From assembly GCA_026874595.1 (NCBI GenBank), contig CM049322.1:7489900-7553899 (forward strand): a DNA stretch of 64,000 nt. The letters run 5' to 3'. Made by a program: the position numbers and the translations under genes. Source of the DNA: Sipunculus nudus. Its lineage: Eukaryota > Annelida > Sipuncula > Golfingiida > Sipunculidae. Shown piece by piece: positions 17,725-26,791 of the stretch (position 1 is the first letter of the stretch; every line of letters starts with the position of its first letter). The notes beneath the pieces are model-generated. The model was not told where the DNA came from. It did no database searches and was given only the letters and a program-made list of their open reading frames with translations.

Positions 17725-18594
17725 TTACTTTTTGTTATTTTTTCGGCCACGCCTCTTGCGTTTCTTGTTGACGCGACCTGTTTGAACTGTTTTGGTTTTG
17801 GATTGATCCTGCACGGTAGACGTCACGCGGCGTTTTTTCTTTCTCGATTGTTTAACCATTGCCTCTTGTACCTCATCTGATACCTCATGATCTAACCATG
17901 ACTGACATCGCTCGAGTTTTTCCCAGTTCCAACTGTGGTACTCCCGCACAAAACACGGTGCCACTAGTACCACAGGAAGTTCCCCTTCGGGTATGCAGTC
18001 ACGCAGCCTGTCCTGCATGTCTGTGTAAAGGATCAGGATCGCCTCTATGTAAAAAGATAATATACCGAATGCATCATACACCAGATCCGGGCACGGCGTT
18101 TTTCTCATTGCGTCGATGATAGCTTTCATTCTCTTGTACGTCAGTTTGTATGCACCGTCTTTCACGACGCGTTTCCCATCTGTTGGTCCAACCATGGCAT
18201 CTGCCTCAAACTTTTGTATATGTCCAGGGAACTTTGATATTACATCAATAAGATTTTTGGTCTTATCAGCAAAATCCTTTAAACCCCTACACTCTTCCCT
18301 ACACTCTTCATCATCATCAGGCGATTCTATGATTCGCTTTTCGGCAATGTCTACCAGATCCTTGAGTTCTTGTATGCGGTCCTCCATTTCTTTTTTGACC
18401 CACATTTCGTGCTTCTGCCGGAAACTCATTGGAGGGTCCTGATTGGCTGGGTCGTCCCCTGGAGGGTCAATTTTCTGTTCCTCTTGTGTTTGGCCGATAA
18501 TTAGACTGTCCTGGTTGGCCTGCCCATTCATTGGAGGGTCCGGGGCGCTAATCTTTTGGGGGCTCATCTCTCCGCTAACTTCTGTCGTTTCCAT
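17725..18594 (-). CDS. Helical protein, tandem family B member 4
   Basis: A 289-residue paralogue of family B member 1 with the METTEV start, a Pro/Asp/Gln-rich linker (residues about 15-55), GLKDFADKT, PGHIQKFE and CPDLVYDAF core motifs, and a long basic tail (KKRKRRGRK) like that of member 1. The ATG at 18594 lies after the acceptor TTATTACAG, and the upstream open extension is discarded for that reason. The next gene's acceptor lies about 125 bases past its stop, without a polyadenylation signal between. Function is unknown. Confidence 0.75.
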   Translation of the reverse strand: METTEVSGEMSPQKISAPDPPMNGQANQDSLIIGQTQEEQKIDPPGDDPANQDPPMSFRQKHEMWVKKEMEDRIQELKDLVDIAEKRIIESPDDDEECREECRGLKDFADKTKNLIDVISKFPGHIQKFEADAMVGPTDGKRVVKDGAYKLTYKRMKAIIDAMRKTPCPDLVYDAFGILSFYIEAILILYTDMQDRLRDCIPEGELPVVLVAPCFVREYHSWNWEKLERCQSWLDHEVSDEVQEAMVKQSRKKKRRVTSTVQDQSKTKTVQTGRVNKKRKRRGRKNNKK

Positions 18595-18981
18595 TATCGT
18601 ATCGGGTGTGCTGTAATAATCCATAAACGCCATTAAGGGAAGGGTAGCAGGAAAAACACCATCCAACTTAGCATGCCAACATTCAAACTCTCAGCACAGT
18701 GAAACAACCATATCACGTGATTCATGAAAAAAACTAAAAGACATTAATACAACTTACAATCATTTATTCTGATGAGATAATACAAAACTTGAATAATAAA
18801 AGATACGACAATCACGTATTCTAATTGAGGGAATACGGGGATATTAAGATCGATATACTGATCACACTATCTACTGTCACTTACAAAAACCAAACATCTG
18901 CAATGGGTAAATATATTGGCATATTTACATGTTTATCCACAAGTCCGTTCAGCCATAAGTCCTTTTGTAAACATAACACTG
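18595..18981. other. Intergenic
   Basis: It contains a minus-strand AATAAA (TTTATT at about 18763) and upstream text shared with other family B genes (AGGGTAGCAGGAAAAACACC). No gene. Confidence 0.4.
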
Positions 18982-19572
18982 TTACTTTCTTCCATTTTCG
19001 TCCGCTGCAGCCTTCTTCTCTAACCATAAAGCCCAACCTAATATTAACACCCCCTGTGCGAACTCCTCCCAATGGTGATGGTGCCACATCATTTCAGATG
19101 GTATCGACTTACAGTGAACCATGCTCCTACGTATGTAAAGGGTCCTGACCCATAACATGTACGCCGACAATTGACATAAGGCCAGCCACAATATATCACT
19201 GCATGACCTGCGACGCATTACGCCGACGACGGAATACATCTTCTTGAACGTCTTCACGTATCCGCCATCTACTACGAAGCCGTTATGTTCTTGTTGTCCA
19301 TCCCTTGCCTCGAAGTTTTGAATGTACCCAGGGATCTGAGATATTACGGCAATCAGATCCTTGATGTATGTAGCGAACTCTTTTAAAGCCATACCCTCAT
19401 CTTCATCATCGGATGATCGCTGTTCTGTATCCTTGACCAGTTTCGATGATCGCTCTTCCGCCTCCTTGGCCAGTTTCGCCATGTCGTCTAACATTTGTTT
19501 GCCCACTATTTCATGTTTCTCTGGGTCGTATTCATCTGGGGAGTCGTTCACGTTCATCCTTAATGAGTTCAT
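18982..19572 (-). CDS. Helical protein, tandem family B member 5
   Basis: A 196-residue family member. The N terminus has no METTEV but keeps a charged Asp/Glu/Ser linker with repeated ERSS segments. The core follows: ALKEFATYI, PGYIQNFE and CSDILWLAL...LY (about residues 128-150). The ATG at 19572 follows the acceptor TTATTGCAG; the longer frame starts at a GTG inside the intron. It lacks most of the basic tail. About 140 bases separate the acceptor from the upstream gene's stop, with no TATA or AATAAA. Function is unknown. Confidence 0.7.
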   Translation of the reverse strand: MNSLRMNVNDSPDEYDPEKHEIVGKQMLDDMAKLAKEAEERSSKLVKDTEQRSSDDEDEGMALKEFATYIKDLIAVISQIPGYIQNFEARDGQQEHNGFVVDGGYVKTFKKMYSVVGVMRRRSCSDILWLALCQLSAYMLWVRTLYIRRSMVHCKSIPSEMMWHHHHWEEFAQGVLILGWALWLEKKAAADENGRK

Positions 19573-19732
19573 GTCTGTAGTTTTTATGAATGTATCGCGC
19601 GTGCTGCAATAATTATAACGCGACCTGAGTAATGATGACACATATAACCCCTATGTAACAAATACAAAACCAATGTCACTGTCTATTACGTCGAGTCACA
19701 GTATTCATTGGTTCACGTCGTGCCGGCCATGA

Positions 19733-20206
19733 TTATTGGATACATGTAACAAAGTCCGGATATGTCTGCCACAAATCAGCCAGCAAGCACTGTGTCATCT
19801 GGTTCATTTCTTGGCATTGCAGTTTATGCTCATCAACGACACATACTAATGTTTGCATGTTTTCTATAACGAGTACGTATCTCCGGTGTACAGCGCACAA
19901 CCGCTTATACACCGCCCAAAGTGCTTTCACAACAAGCTCAGAACATGACAACGATAGCACGTTATTTGCGATACACGACAGGTCCGCAAGTATTTGATCC
20001 ATATCCATATTTTCACACGGATACGTTTGGTATGATATGACACACCCCAACAATTGATCAAAGCACTGTTGGAACATAGAAATACATTCTACATATTGCT
20101 TTAACGTCGTGTCATTGTCGCTGTTTGGAGTAATACGTAGACACGTTTCTGCAGTTAATTTCAACTTTCCAAGTACATCTTCCACAAGAATATCGTTGTG
20201 TTCCAT
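19733..20206 (-). CDS. Helical protein, tandem family B member 6 (diverged)
   Basis: A 157-residue helical protein, the smallest family member. The core pattern (SCSELVVKALWAVYKRL, about residues 74-90) aligns with the CQDLVYPAL motif of the larger paralogues. It has neither the acidic tract nor the basic tail. The start follows an acceptor (GTAATTGTAG) by seven bases; the frame upstream uses a TTG. It is the first gene downstream of the candidate leader exons at 20.6 and 21.5 kb. Function is unknown. Confidence 0.65.
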   Translation of the reverse strand: MEHNDILVEDVLGKLKLTAETCLRITPNSDNDTTLKQYVECISMFQQCFDQLLGCVISYQTYPCENMDMDQILADLSCIANNVLSLSCSELVVKALWAVYKRLCAVHRRYVLVIENMQTLVCVVDEHKLQCQEMNQMTQCLLADLWQTYPDFVTCIQ

Positions 20207-20555
20207 TGTCAGAACTACAATTACATACAAACGACATCATCACGACCGTCCTGCACAATTGTCCATGTGTTATGTCTATATCGTGTTGATGACCGATATT
20301 TACATTCAGTTGTAGGATGTTGAATCTCTTGTTTTACTTGATGCAGGTACGTGTAGTAACACGTCAATATTCCGCCGCCGTGTAAATTATACTGTGCATG
20401 ATTACGTAGTAACAGGATGTCGTTCGATTACCGTCACCATATAAATATGACTGAGTATTATTATAGTACTATTAATATTTGTTTGTCAACATTATTTACA
20501 AACTGTCAGAAATACGGTCTGTACAATAAGATTTCATAAACAATATTGTACTCAC
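20207..20555. other. Probable leader intron
   Basis: On the minus strand it runs from the donor GTGAGTACA at 20555 to the acceptor TTGTAG near 20214. No gene inside. Confidence 0.4.
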
Positions 20556-20615
20556 ATTTAGCTGTGATATCCGGAACGATTTGTGTCTCTCTTCTTTATA
20601 TGTCTTCGCTTTGCT
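20556..20615 (-). other. Candidate 60-nt non-coding leader exon 2
   Basis: It is flanked by a strong acceptor (GTTTTATTGCAG) and the donor GTGAGTACA, the same nine bases as the donor of the upstream leader exon at 21503. It contains no ATG, as expected for a leader shared by downstream genes. Confidence 0.55.
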
Positions 20616-20884
20616 CTGCAATAAAACAACAACACCGTAAGAACACACAGTCACCATTGATAATCTACAACAGGAAACGACAACCACATATGGTGAATGC
20701 CAGTATCCCTATCACAAACCATATTCAAATCATTACATTTATCAACTGCCCCCTGAAATATAAATGACAAGGTACTCTTCCAATGCTGGTCAGCACAAAC
20801 AAAACGATAACAATGAAAAGAAAAACAAATATAAAGCAACAACTTAACAGCAACTGCAACTCAACAGGCATCAAGGCGTGTGCC
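20616..20884. other. Intergenic or intron
   Basis: Nothing is recognised apart from the acceptor tract of leader exon 2. Confidence 0.3.
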
Positions 20885-21394
20885 TCACTGACCTGCCAGC
20901 ATCGATTGGAAATATGCGCCGACAAACGTGTTAACCAGGAAATGAAACAGCATTATGTGGGTTTCTCTGTCCGGCCGGTTCCGGTTAAGAATGTTCCTGA
21001 TGAACACCAAGATGTGATCTCCTGTCTGCCTGGGGTTGCTGTTCGGGGTAGGGTCGAACACGTGTGACGTGTAAGGGAATAATGACATGAATAATGTCAC
21101 AGTTGTCGTCAGTAGCTGGCGCATCTGGTCCGACATCTGAACATTCCCTTGAATCATACGTTCCAGGTACGTTTCTGGCCTGTACGGCACCAGAGGCAGG
21201 TTTCGGCGAAAGTTCACCGGTAAACCGTCAACATGCTGTTGCGCATTATACTGCGCACCCACGGGCAACAAAGGCGACCACTGGCCTTGTAAGGTACCCG
21301 GAACATAGTTGCCTTGGGGTCGGGCTGGTGCGCCGTTCGGGGGCTGTGCCACTACAACCAAAGGCAACACTGGTTTTACAAAAACCGTTGTCAT
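20885..21394 (-). CDS. Pro/Gln-rich protein of unknown function
   Basis: A 169-residue protein. The first 75 residues are Pro/Gln/Gly/Val-rich and probably disordered; the rest is helical with a hydrophobic stretch (LLTTTVTLFMSLF, about residues 90-102). It ends with GCAG|GTCAGTGA, so the last codons overlap a possible donor. Splicing to the exon at 20615 would add only a few residues before a stop. The gene lies inside the span between two candidate leader exons and under the TATA/CRE promoter at 21714. No known domain is recognised. Confidence 0.6.
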   Translation of the reverse strand: MTTVFVKPVLPLVVVAQPPNGAPARPQGNYVPGTLQGQWSPLLPVGAQYNAQQHVDGLPVNFRRNLPLVPYRPETYLERMIQGNVQMSDQMRQLLTTTVTLFMSLFPYTSHVFDPTPNSNPRQTGDHILVFIRNILNRNRPDRETHIMLFHFLVNTFVGAYFQSMLAGQ

Positions 21395-21503
21395 ATATCA
21401 CATATGACATTGCCGAACAGTTGGATCAGAATGTACATCAATAAGAGATGAACACCTTTTACAGTGAACTAAATGTGTTGAACGATAAAATAAATGTACT
21501 CAC

Positions 21504-21690
21504 TTTTGATTTCTTGCTCGCTTTCTGTTGTGAATATTATCTTTATTCTTCACTCGCTTCTTCTGTCTATCCTTCACGCCTGTAAATTGCTTCAGTGAAG
21601 TCCTATACTGCTTCTATACTAGTATCCGTGTGCTACGGTATAAGTCCCTTGCTGCTGTTCACTTGCAGTGGTATGTCTCTAAGCGAGAGT
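21504..21690 (-). other. Candidate leader exon 1 with donor
   Basis: It runs from about 25-30 bases after the TATA box at 21714 to the donor AAAA|GTGAGTACA (exon end 21504). The 5' end is an estimate. No good acceptor is found within the next 100 bases, which suggests that the partner lies farther away, at 20615 or at later acceptors. Confidence 0.45.
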
Positions 21691-21713
21691 GATTGCACTG
21701 TTGCGAGTAGGGT

Positions 21714-21744
21714 CCTTATATACACAATTTAGCTTGTGACGTCA
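21714..21744 (-). promoter_or_regulatory. TATA box and CRE, minus strand
   Basis: The minus strand reads GTATATAAGG at 21714-21723, with TGACGTCA at 21737-21744 upstream of it. It is homologous to the promoter at 4067-4097, and its TATA resembles that at 24460. It probably drives the leader exon, the 169-residue gene and perhaps the whole family B cluster. Confidence 0.65.
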
Positions 21745-22739
21745 CACATACAAAGAGCCAGAGTGACATCCGGTGAAACCCTAAATGGTTCCGGAATGTG
21801 CACAGACCTACGTATTATTGTGTTTGTTGATATTATATAAATATATGAATATATATATCGGCATGTCTGGTCGGTAAGTGGTTCACGTGACAAAGAGGTA
21901 ACGTGTATGTCTACTTCGGATGTACAACACGTGGTATCATAAGAAGCATGCTTTCAGAGCTTCAGTACGCCAGGCAGAACAGACACAATGACCAATGCTC
22001 ATATGTCTTTGATTCCCGTTTGAATGAAGGTTTATAAGTGTACATGTCTTCAGACACATCGTGACATGTGGTCGTCTACCCATCAAAAATATGAACGGAC
22101 ATGATTCGCAGACGGATGCCGGTACCAAGCTCATAATAAAACCCACTTCTATCAGTCGAGGGATGCAGCCGGCGTGTGTGTGGATTTCTTAATGGGCTCA
22201 CAGCCACACATAACAGTCAAGGATGAATAACAAATTTTATAATGGACACATATCCTGAGCTGCGACGTACATCAGATGCAACATGAGTGCAGCACACGTC
22301 TTGGTAGCAAACACCCCCCCCCCCCTCTTTTTTTTCGCTGTTTGTCAAGCTTTCTCATAAATCTCGATCATTAGTAACACGTGCATGTCTTTGGTGTCTA
22401 AGTGCATTTGATATAGCCCAACGTCAATGAACGAACGTGTTTGGCAAGTTAAAGCACACAGAAGGCCTAACTGTCGCACGTCTAATACTGAGATTTCCAA
22501 TTCAATATATTTGTCAATATGCGTCGCGTGTTATCTCCGCTCATGTGTTTCTCTGTGTGTTCTGGCAGCGTCAGCTGACCTCATACGTTCTCATAATATA
22601 CACCTTCACCTGTAATAAAAGAAACACTCGGTCATACGTTATCTTTACTCATATAACACTCTGTAAAGTTTTATCAATAATATACTTCATAACAAAATGT
22701 GCACACGTATGATCACGGCTTGCTAAAGTCATACCCTTC
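21745..22739. other. Non-coding region
   Basis: No gene is supported. It holds an AT repeat at about 21835-21860 and a poly(C)/poly(T) run at about 22312-22336. Confidence 0.35.
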
Positions 22740-24426
22740 TTATATCAGTACTGGCACATCTTTTTGTTCTATGGAAACTGTGGAAAAGCTCGGTAACATG
22801 GCATGTACAAACCTTTTATGCATCCGATACATGTTGCACGATGGTTGCTTGCGAATGCTTCCACCTGACGGATACCGATTGCCTCCCGGCGTGTCCGTCT
22901 TGTGCAACACATACTCTTTTCGTCCCACGCGACCCTCGCGTATGCATTTGACCTCGTCCGGCCAGTCCTTTTTGCACTTTTTGATTCTGTTCATATAAAT
23001 AGATAGTCCCCGAGGACAACCAACACCAGATTTGTATTTGTCGAACAGCTCGACCGTTTTCACTACGCTCGCTACATACACGTCAGGGTTCATCACTTCA
23101 CGCGGAGAGAACGTTGCAGCGGTTTTAACGATGTGTACCCTGTCCCACAGACCGACGTCTTTTCCGGGAGCCAATGTGCTGTAAAATCGCACGTATGGGT
23201 CCATTCTGGTATGCCTCGACATGATATTTTGTCTCAAGCTGACATCCCAGACATGATGCACGTTTGCAGCCCAGTCAATCGATGTGGGAGGTTCCCCGGA
23301 AATACGCACGTCATTATCTTGAGAGTCGTGCAGGGTTGCGATAAGTGTGACAGGGTGGTCTCCGTCCAAACTCCGTTTCAGCTTTACACCACCGGGCGGT
23401 GTACCTCTCCACTCGTACTTTTCAAGTACGGTAGTTCTGCGTCTGAGGCCCTCGGGAAAACTGGCATCTGACCAGACGGTATATTTTCTCCCTGTGGCCC
23501 GTTCACGCTCCACCCAACAGTGGCCCAAAGCCCATTTGGGTTCAACTGCTCCGAATACTGCCCGCAGGCGCGAACGCTCAGGAAAGCAGGTCATCGCAAA
23601 AGACATCAGACCTTCCATGTCCAGGTATTCACAGAAAACCCGCCCTCCCGCGTCCGTGCACTGCACCGGAGCGTCCTGGTAGTACGCCATTGGAGGCTGC
23701 CTTTTGAGCCACGACCAAGCAGAATCTCTTTTGACCACCCCTTCCGGATCCCAACCAACGTACACCACGTTTAGTGCCACTGCATAAGGCGTCACGTAAA
23801 ACGGTCTAAGACTGGAGGGCTCCATTGACGACCTCGATGCACGAACGGGCACCCAAACTAAGGCCAATCCGTGTTCGCATTGGATGTAACGTCCCACCAT
23901 GAGGTGAACCTCCCCGCCTGCGTGATCGATTTCCTGTCGCCAGTCCCTTATGTCGAAAACAAACTGTGAAACTCGTCCTTTGCCGTCCGTGCAAACCCAG
24001 TACGTGTTAAACGTGGCGCCGGACAGTTTGAAAAATACAGTCTCGTGGAAGAGTCGGGGGACGCGATCTGACGGGTCAGTGTCAAAAGAGACCACCGCTC
24101 CGTCCTTGTGCGCCATCCCGAAATATGTACCCATGATGCCGTCGGGCCCTGTGTCATGAACAGCAAGATCGACCGGAGGCCACATGTCTGACATGTCTGA
24201 CTCGTGTAATGGCAATACAAAGAAAACTGCAATTAATAAATGGACACGCGTCACATCATTACGTCACATGATCCGCACAAATAATGGACACGGTCGTCCA
24301 GTCACTACATCCGTCTATGTACAAAAAAGGTCACTCACGTTTTATTCGACTGGCACGCAATCCGTACGAATGATCAGTGTATGTGTCAATGGGTCCACCC
24401 AGTTGCTGTATTCGCTTCGCCAGCAT
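22740..24426 (-). CDS. Large unknown protein, two exons
   Basis: The main frame (exon 2, 24226-22740) has no ATG at its beginning. A donor (AAAAC|GTGAGTGA, intron from 24338) and an acceptor (TTAATTGCAG, ending 24227) remove a 112-nt intron. This joins exon 1 (24426-24339) in frame, giving 524 residues that start with the first ATG about 40 bases past a TATA box. No known domain is recognised. The product has many Trp, Tyr and Cys residues, repeated Trp-containing beta-like segments and a hydrophobic stretch near the exon junction (LFFVLPL), but no clean N-terminal signal peptide in the spliced form. If exon 2 alone is used, translation would begin at a GTG just before a more signal-like stretch (VHLLIAVFFVLPL). 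A structural or secreted role cannot be decided. Confidence 0.65.
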
Positions 24427-24459
24427 CAGGCAGTGTGCAAGCAACGCTGCCCTGCAGCC

Positions 24460-24492
24460 CCTTATATACGTTATCTTGTTATGTCACGTGAC
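24460..24492 (-). promoter_or_regulatory. TATA box and E-box-like palindrome, minus strand
   Basis: GTATATAAGG on the minus strand (24469-24460) lies about 35-45 bases upstream of the exon 1 ATG, with the palindrome GTCACGTGAC at 24483-24492. The TATA text matches the promoters at 4067 and 21714. Confidence 0.65.
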
Positions 24493-26040
24493 TGACACAT
24501 ACACTGCTGACATGAGCGTGCGAGCGTAATTCATCCCGTTTTGGTGCACACGTGATTGACACGTTCAGGGAAAACAACATATCTCGTTACAAACTGAGTC
24601 ACGACACATGGGGTCACGGCGTGTCTACAGTAAAGTTGCGCAATACCATCGAATGTTAATCATACAGCCCGCTTCCTTTACTCTATCATTTGTTTTTAGT
24701 GATTTTTTTTCGTAACGATTCCATGTACTGGTATTGGATGTATATATGTATAGTTATATGTATTTACGTAAACATGAGCAGTCTGTATGTGGCAACGTGT
24801 ATGACACATAACATCTAAAAAAAACCACCTGACAATACAGCAGTCCTGCATCACACACATCAGGAAACACTCACGCAGACAGCCCCTGTCACGCTCAGAC
24901 GTACCAGCACAGTCACGAGACGTGAACCTGTTACACCAAGAGTAAAATAACACAAACGCTATGCCTTTTCTAGTTACACAGACGTTTATTGAATGTACAG
25001 AAAGTGATGACATACGATATGTCATGTACAATATATATATAATATATGTATATATGAAATATATGGGTATATATAATATATGTATATATGAAACGAAACC
25101 AGATATGGAAGATATATAGCTTATACATGCATATCTACACAGCATATGTCAGTCAGAATCATATACATCAGTATGCGCCGTCTGAATAAATCAATCAAAC
25201 AAAAAAAAAACATATGATACAAGTACGTGCTTATACAAGTGGTACTGCTTTGCATTTGTGCAGATTCCCGGCAGAGAACGTCGACAGAGGAAAAAAGCTT
25301 CCAACATCATGTGCAGCACATATATCGTTAACTGATATGGAAAAAAAAAAATGAAATAAGGAATCCAAGTTGAAAACATTAGACATTAACACCTATATAT
25401 ATATGTATATACATCTTTCTATCTACAGATATCTGTCAATCATATATTTACATTCATGAACGTCAACCCATAAACATAAGCAGGTACATGTTACCACATC
25501 GCATATTCTATATAGAAACTGTGATGTCCCTTAACAAAACAGAACGAGGTATAATAATGTATAGATATGTGGCAGTAACGAAAATGTTAAACATACCACT
25601 CGTATTAACTAAAGAGGAAAGGGGTTTACAGAACAACGGATTCACCGTTTAGCGATAAGACATATATGATAAACATACAAACAAAAGAACGTAATTTGAA
25701 ATAAAAGCAAAATAATCTGTGGCACGTGTGATCCTTGTTAGGGATGGATGAGACTATTATTCGTCTGACTTCTACCCGTGTGACCTTTCTGGCATGGGTG
25801 TCCCTCAATATAGATAAAATCTACGCCAGCAGAGCTCACAGGGTCATTGAAGTACACAAGCTCCCCTACCACGGCAAGGTTATAGTCTCGGCAGGGGAGT
25901 AATATGTTTTATTGTTATCATAAAAGATACATGACAGAAAAAAACGAAGCGCAGGTTTGACCGTGTCAGTCTGATGAGAACAAGGGACATAGGCACAGCA
26001 GACACTGCGCCCATCATATATACATACAGGGAAAACTATG
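24493..26040. other. Gene-poor AT-rich region, part 1
   Basis: No gene is supported. There is an ATATAT-rich stretch at about 25030-25092 and a small hairpin (CTCCCCT/AGGGGAG) at 25861-25899. Confidence 0.35.
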
Positions 26041-26751
26041 TATGGGTAAGCAACATTAGCAAATAGAAAGGATGGAAGGGTTCACAAAAGAGTTGTAAAC
26101 AAAAATATAAAAAATGGTGAGTACCATATTACAAAACAAAGCATTATATTGCTCCAAACACAGGAAAGGGATTGGGAATAAACAACTGATAGGCAACAAG
26201 AGTATAAGTTGAGAAAACAATTCTTTGGTAAGTAAAAAATTATGCATGACCTGAACCATGAGAAACGTGTAATGGGTATGTAAGACCAAGAGACAGGCTG
26301 GAAGTATTATCATAACTATAACGGTACGACAGCCCACGAACATACACCTTTCAAGGTAAGCATGACGGAAGGCAAAATGGAAAAGGGCACGCAAGGACAA
26401 AATGTTTGGTAAGAAACAAATATCAGCTGGAAGGATTTGGCGATCATTACAGAAGGCTCAAAAAAGACAACGACATATCTACCCACAGATTGTGCGTCGG
26501 ACACATATATGACCAAACAAAAGAGGTCCGTTTTATAGGACGACGGATGATGTTCACGGATAGCATTCAAAGCAGCACATTGCCCATGAAAAAGGAAAAG
26601 TAATATGATAGCAACATGCCAACAGATCTGAAAATAAAATCGGGTAAGTAATACTCTACGAGGTAAAGACAAAATCTGATGGCGCCATGTTACATACGTA
26701 AATGTAGTGTTTAGGGTTCGGGGTAATTATATGTGGATGTACTGAATGCAC

Positions 26752-26791
<40 letters not shown>

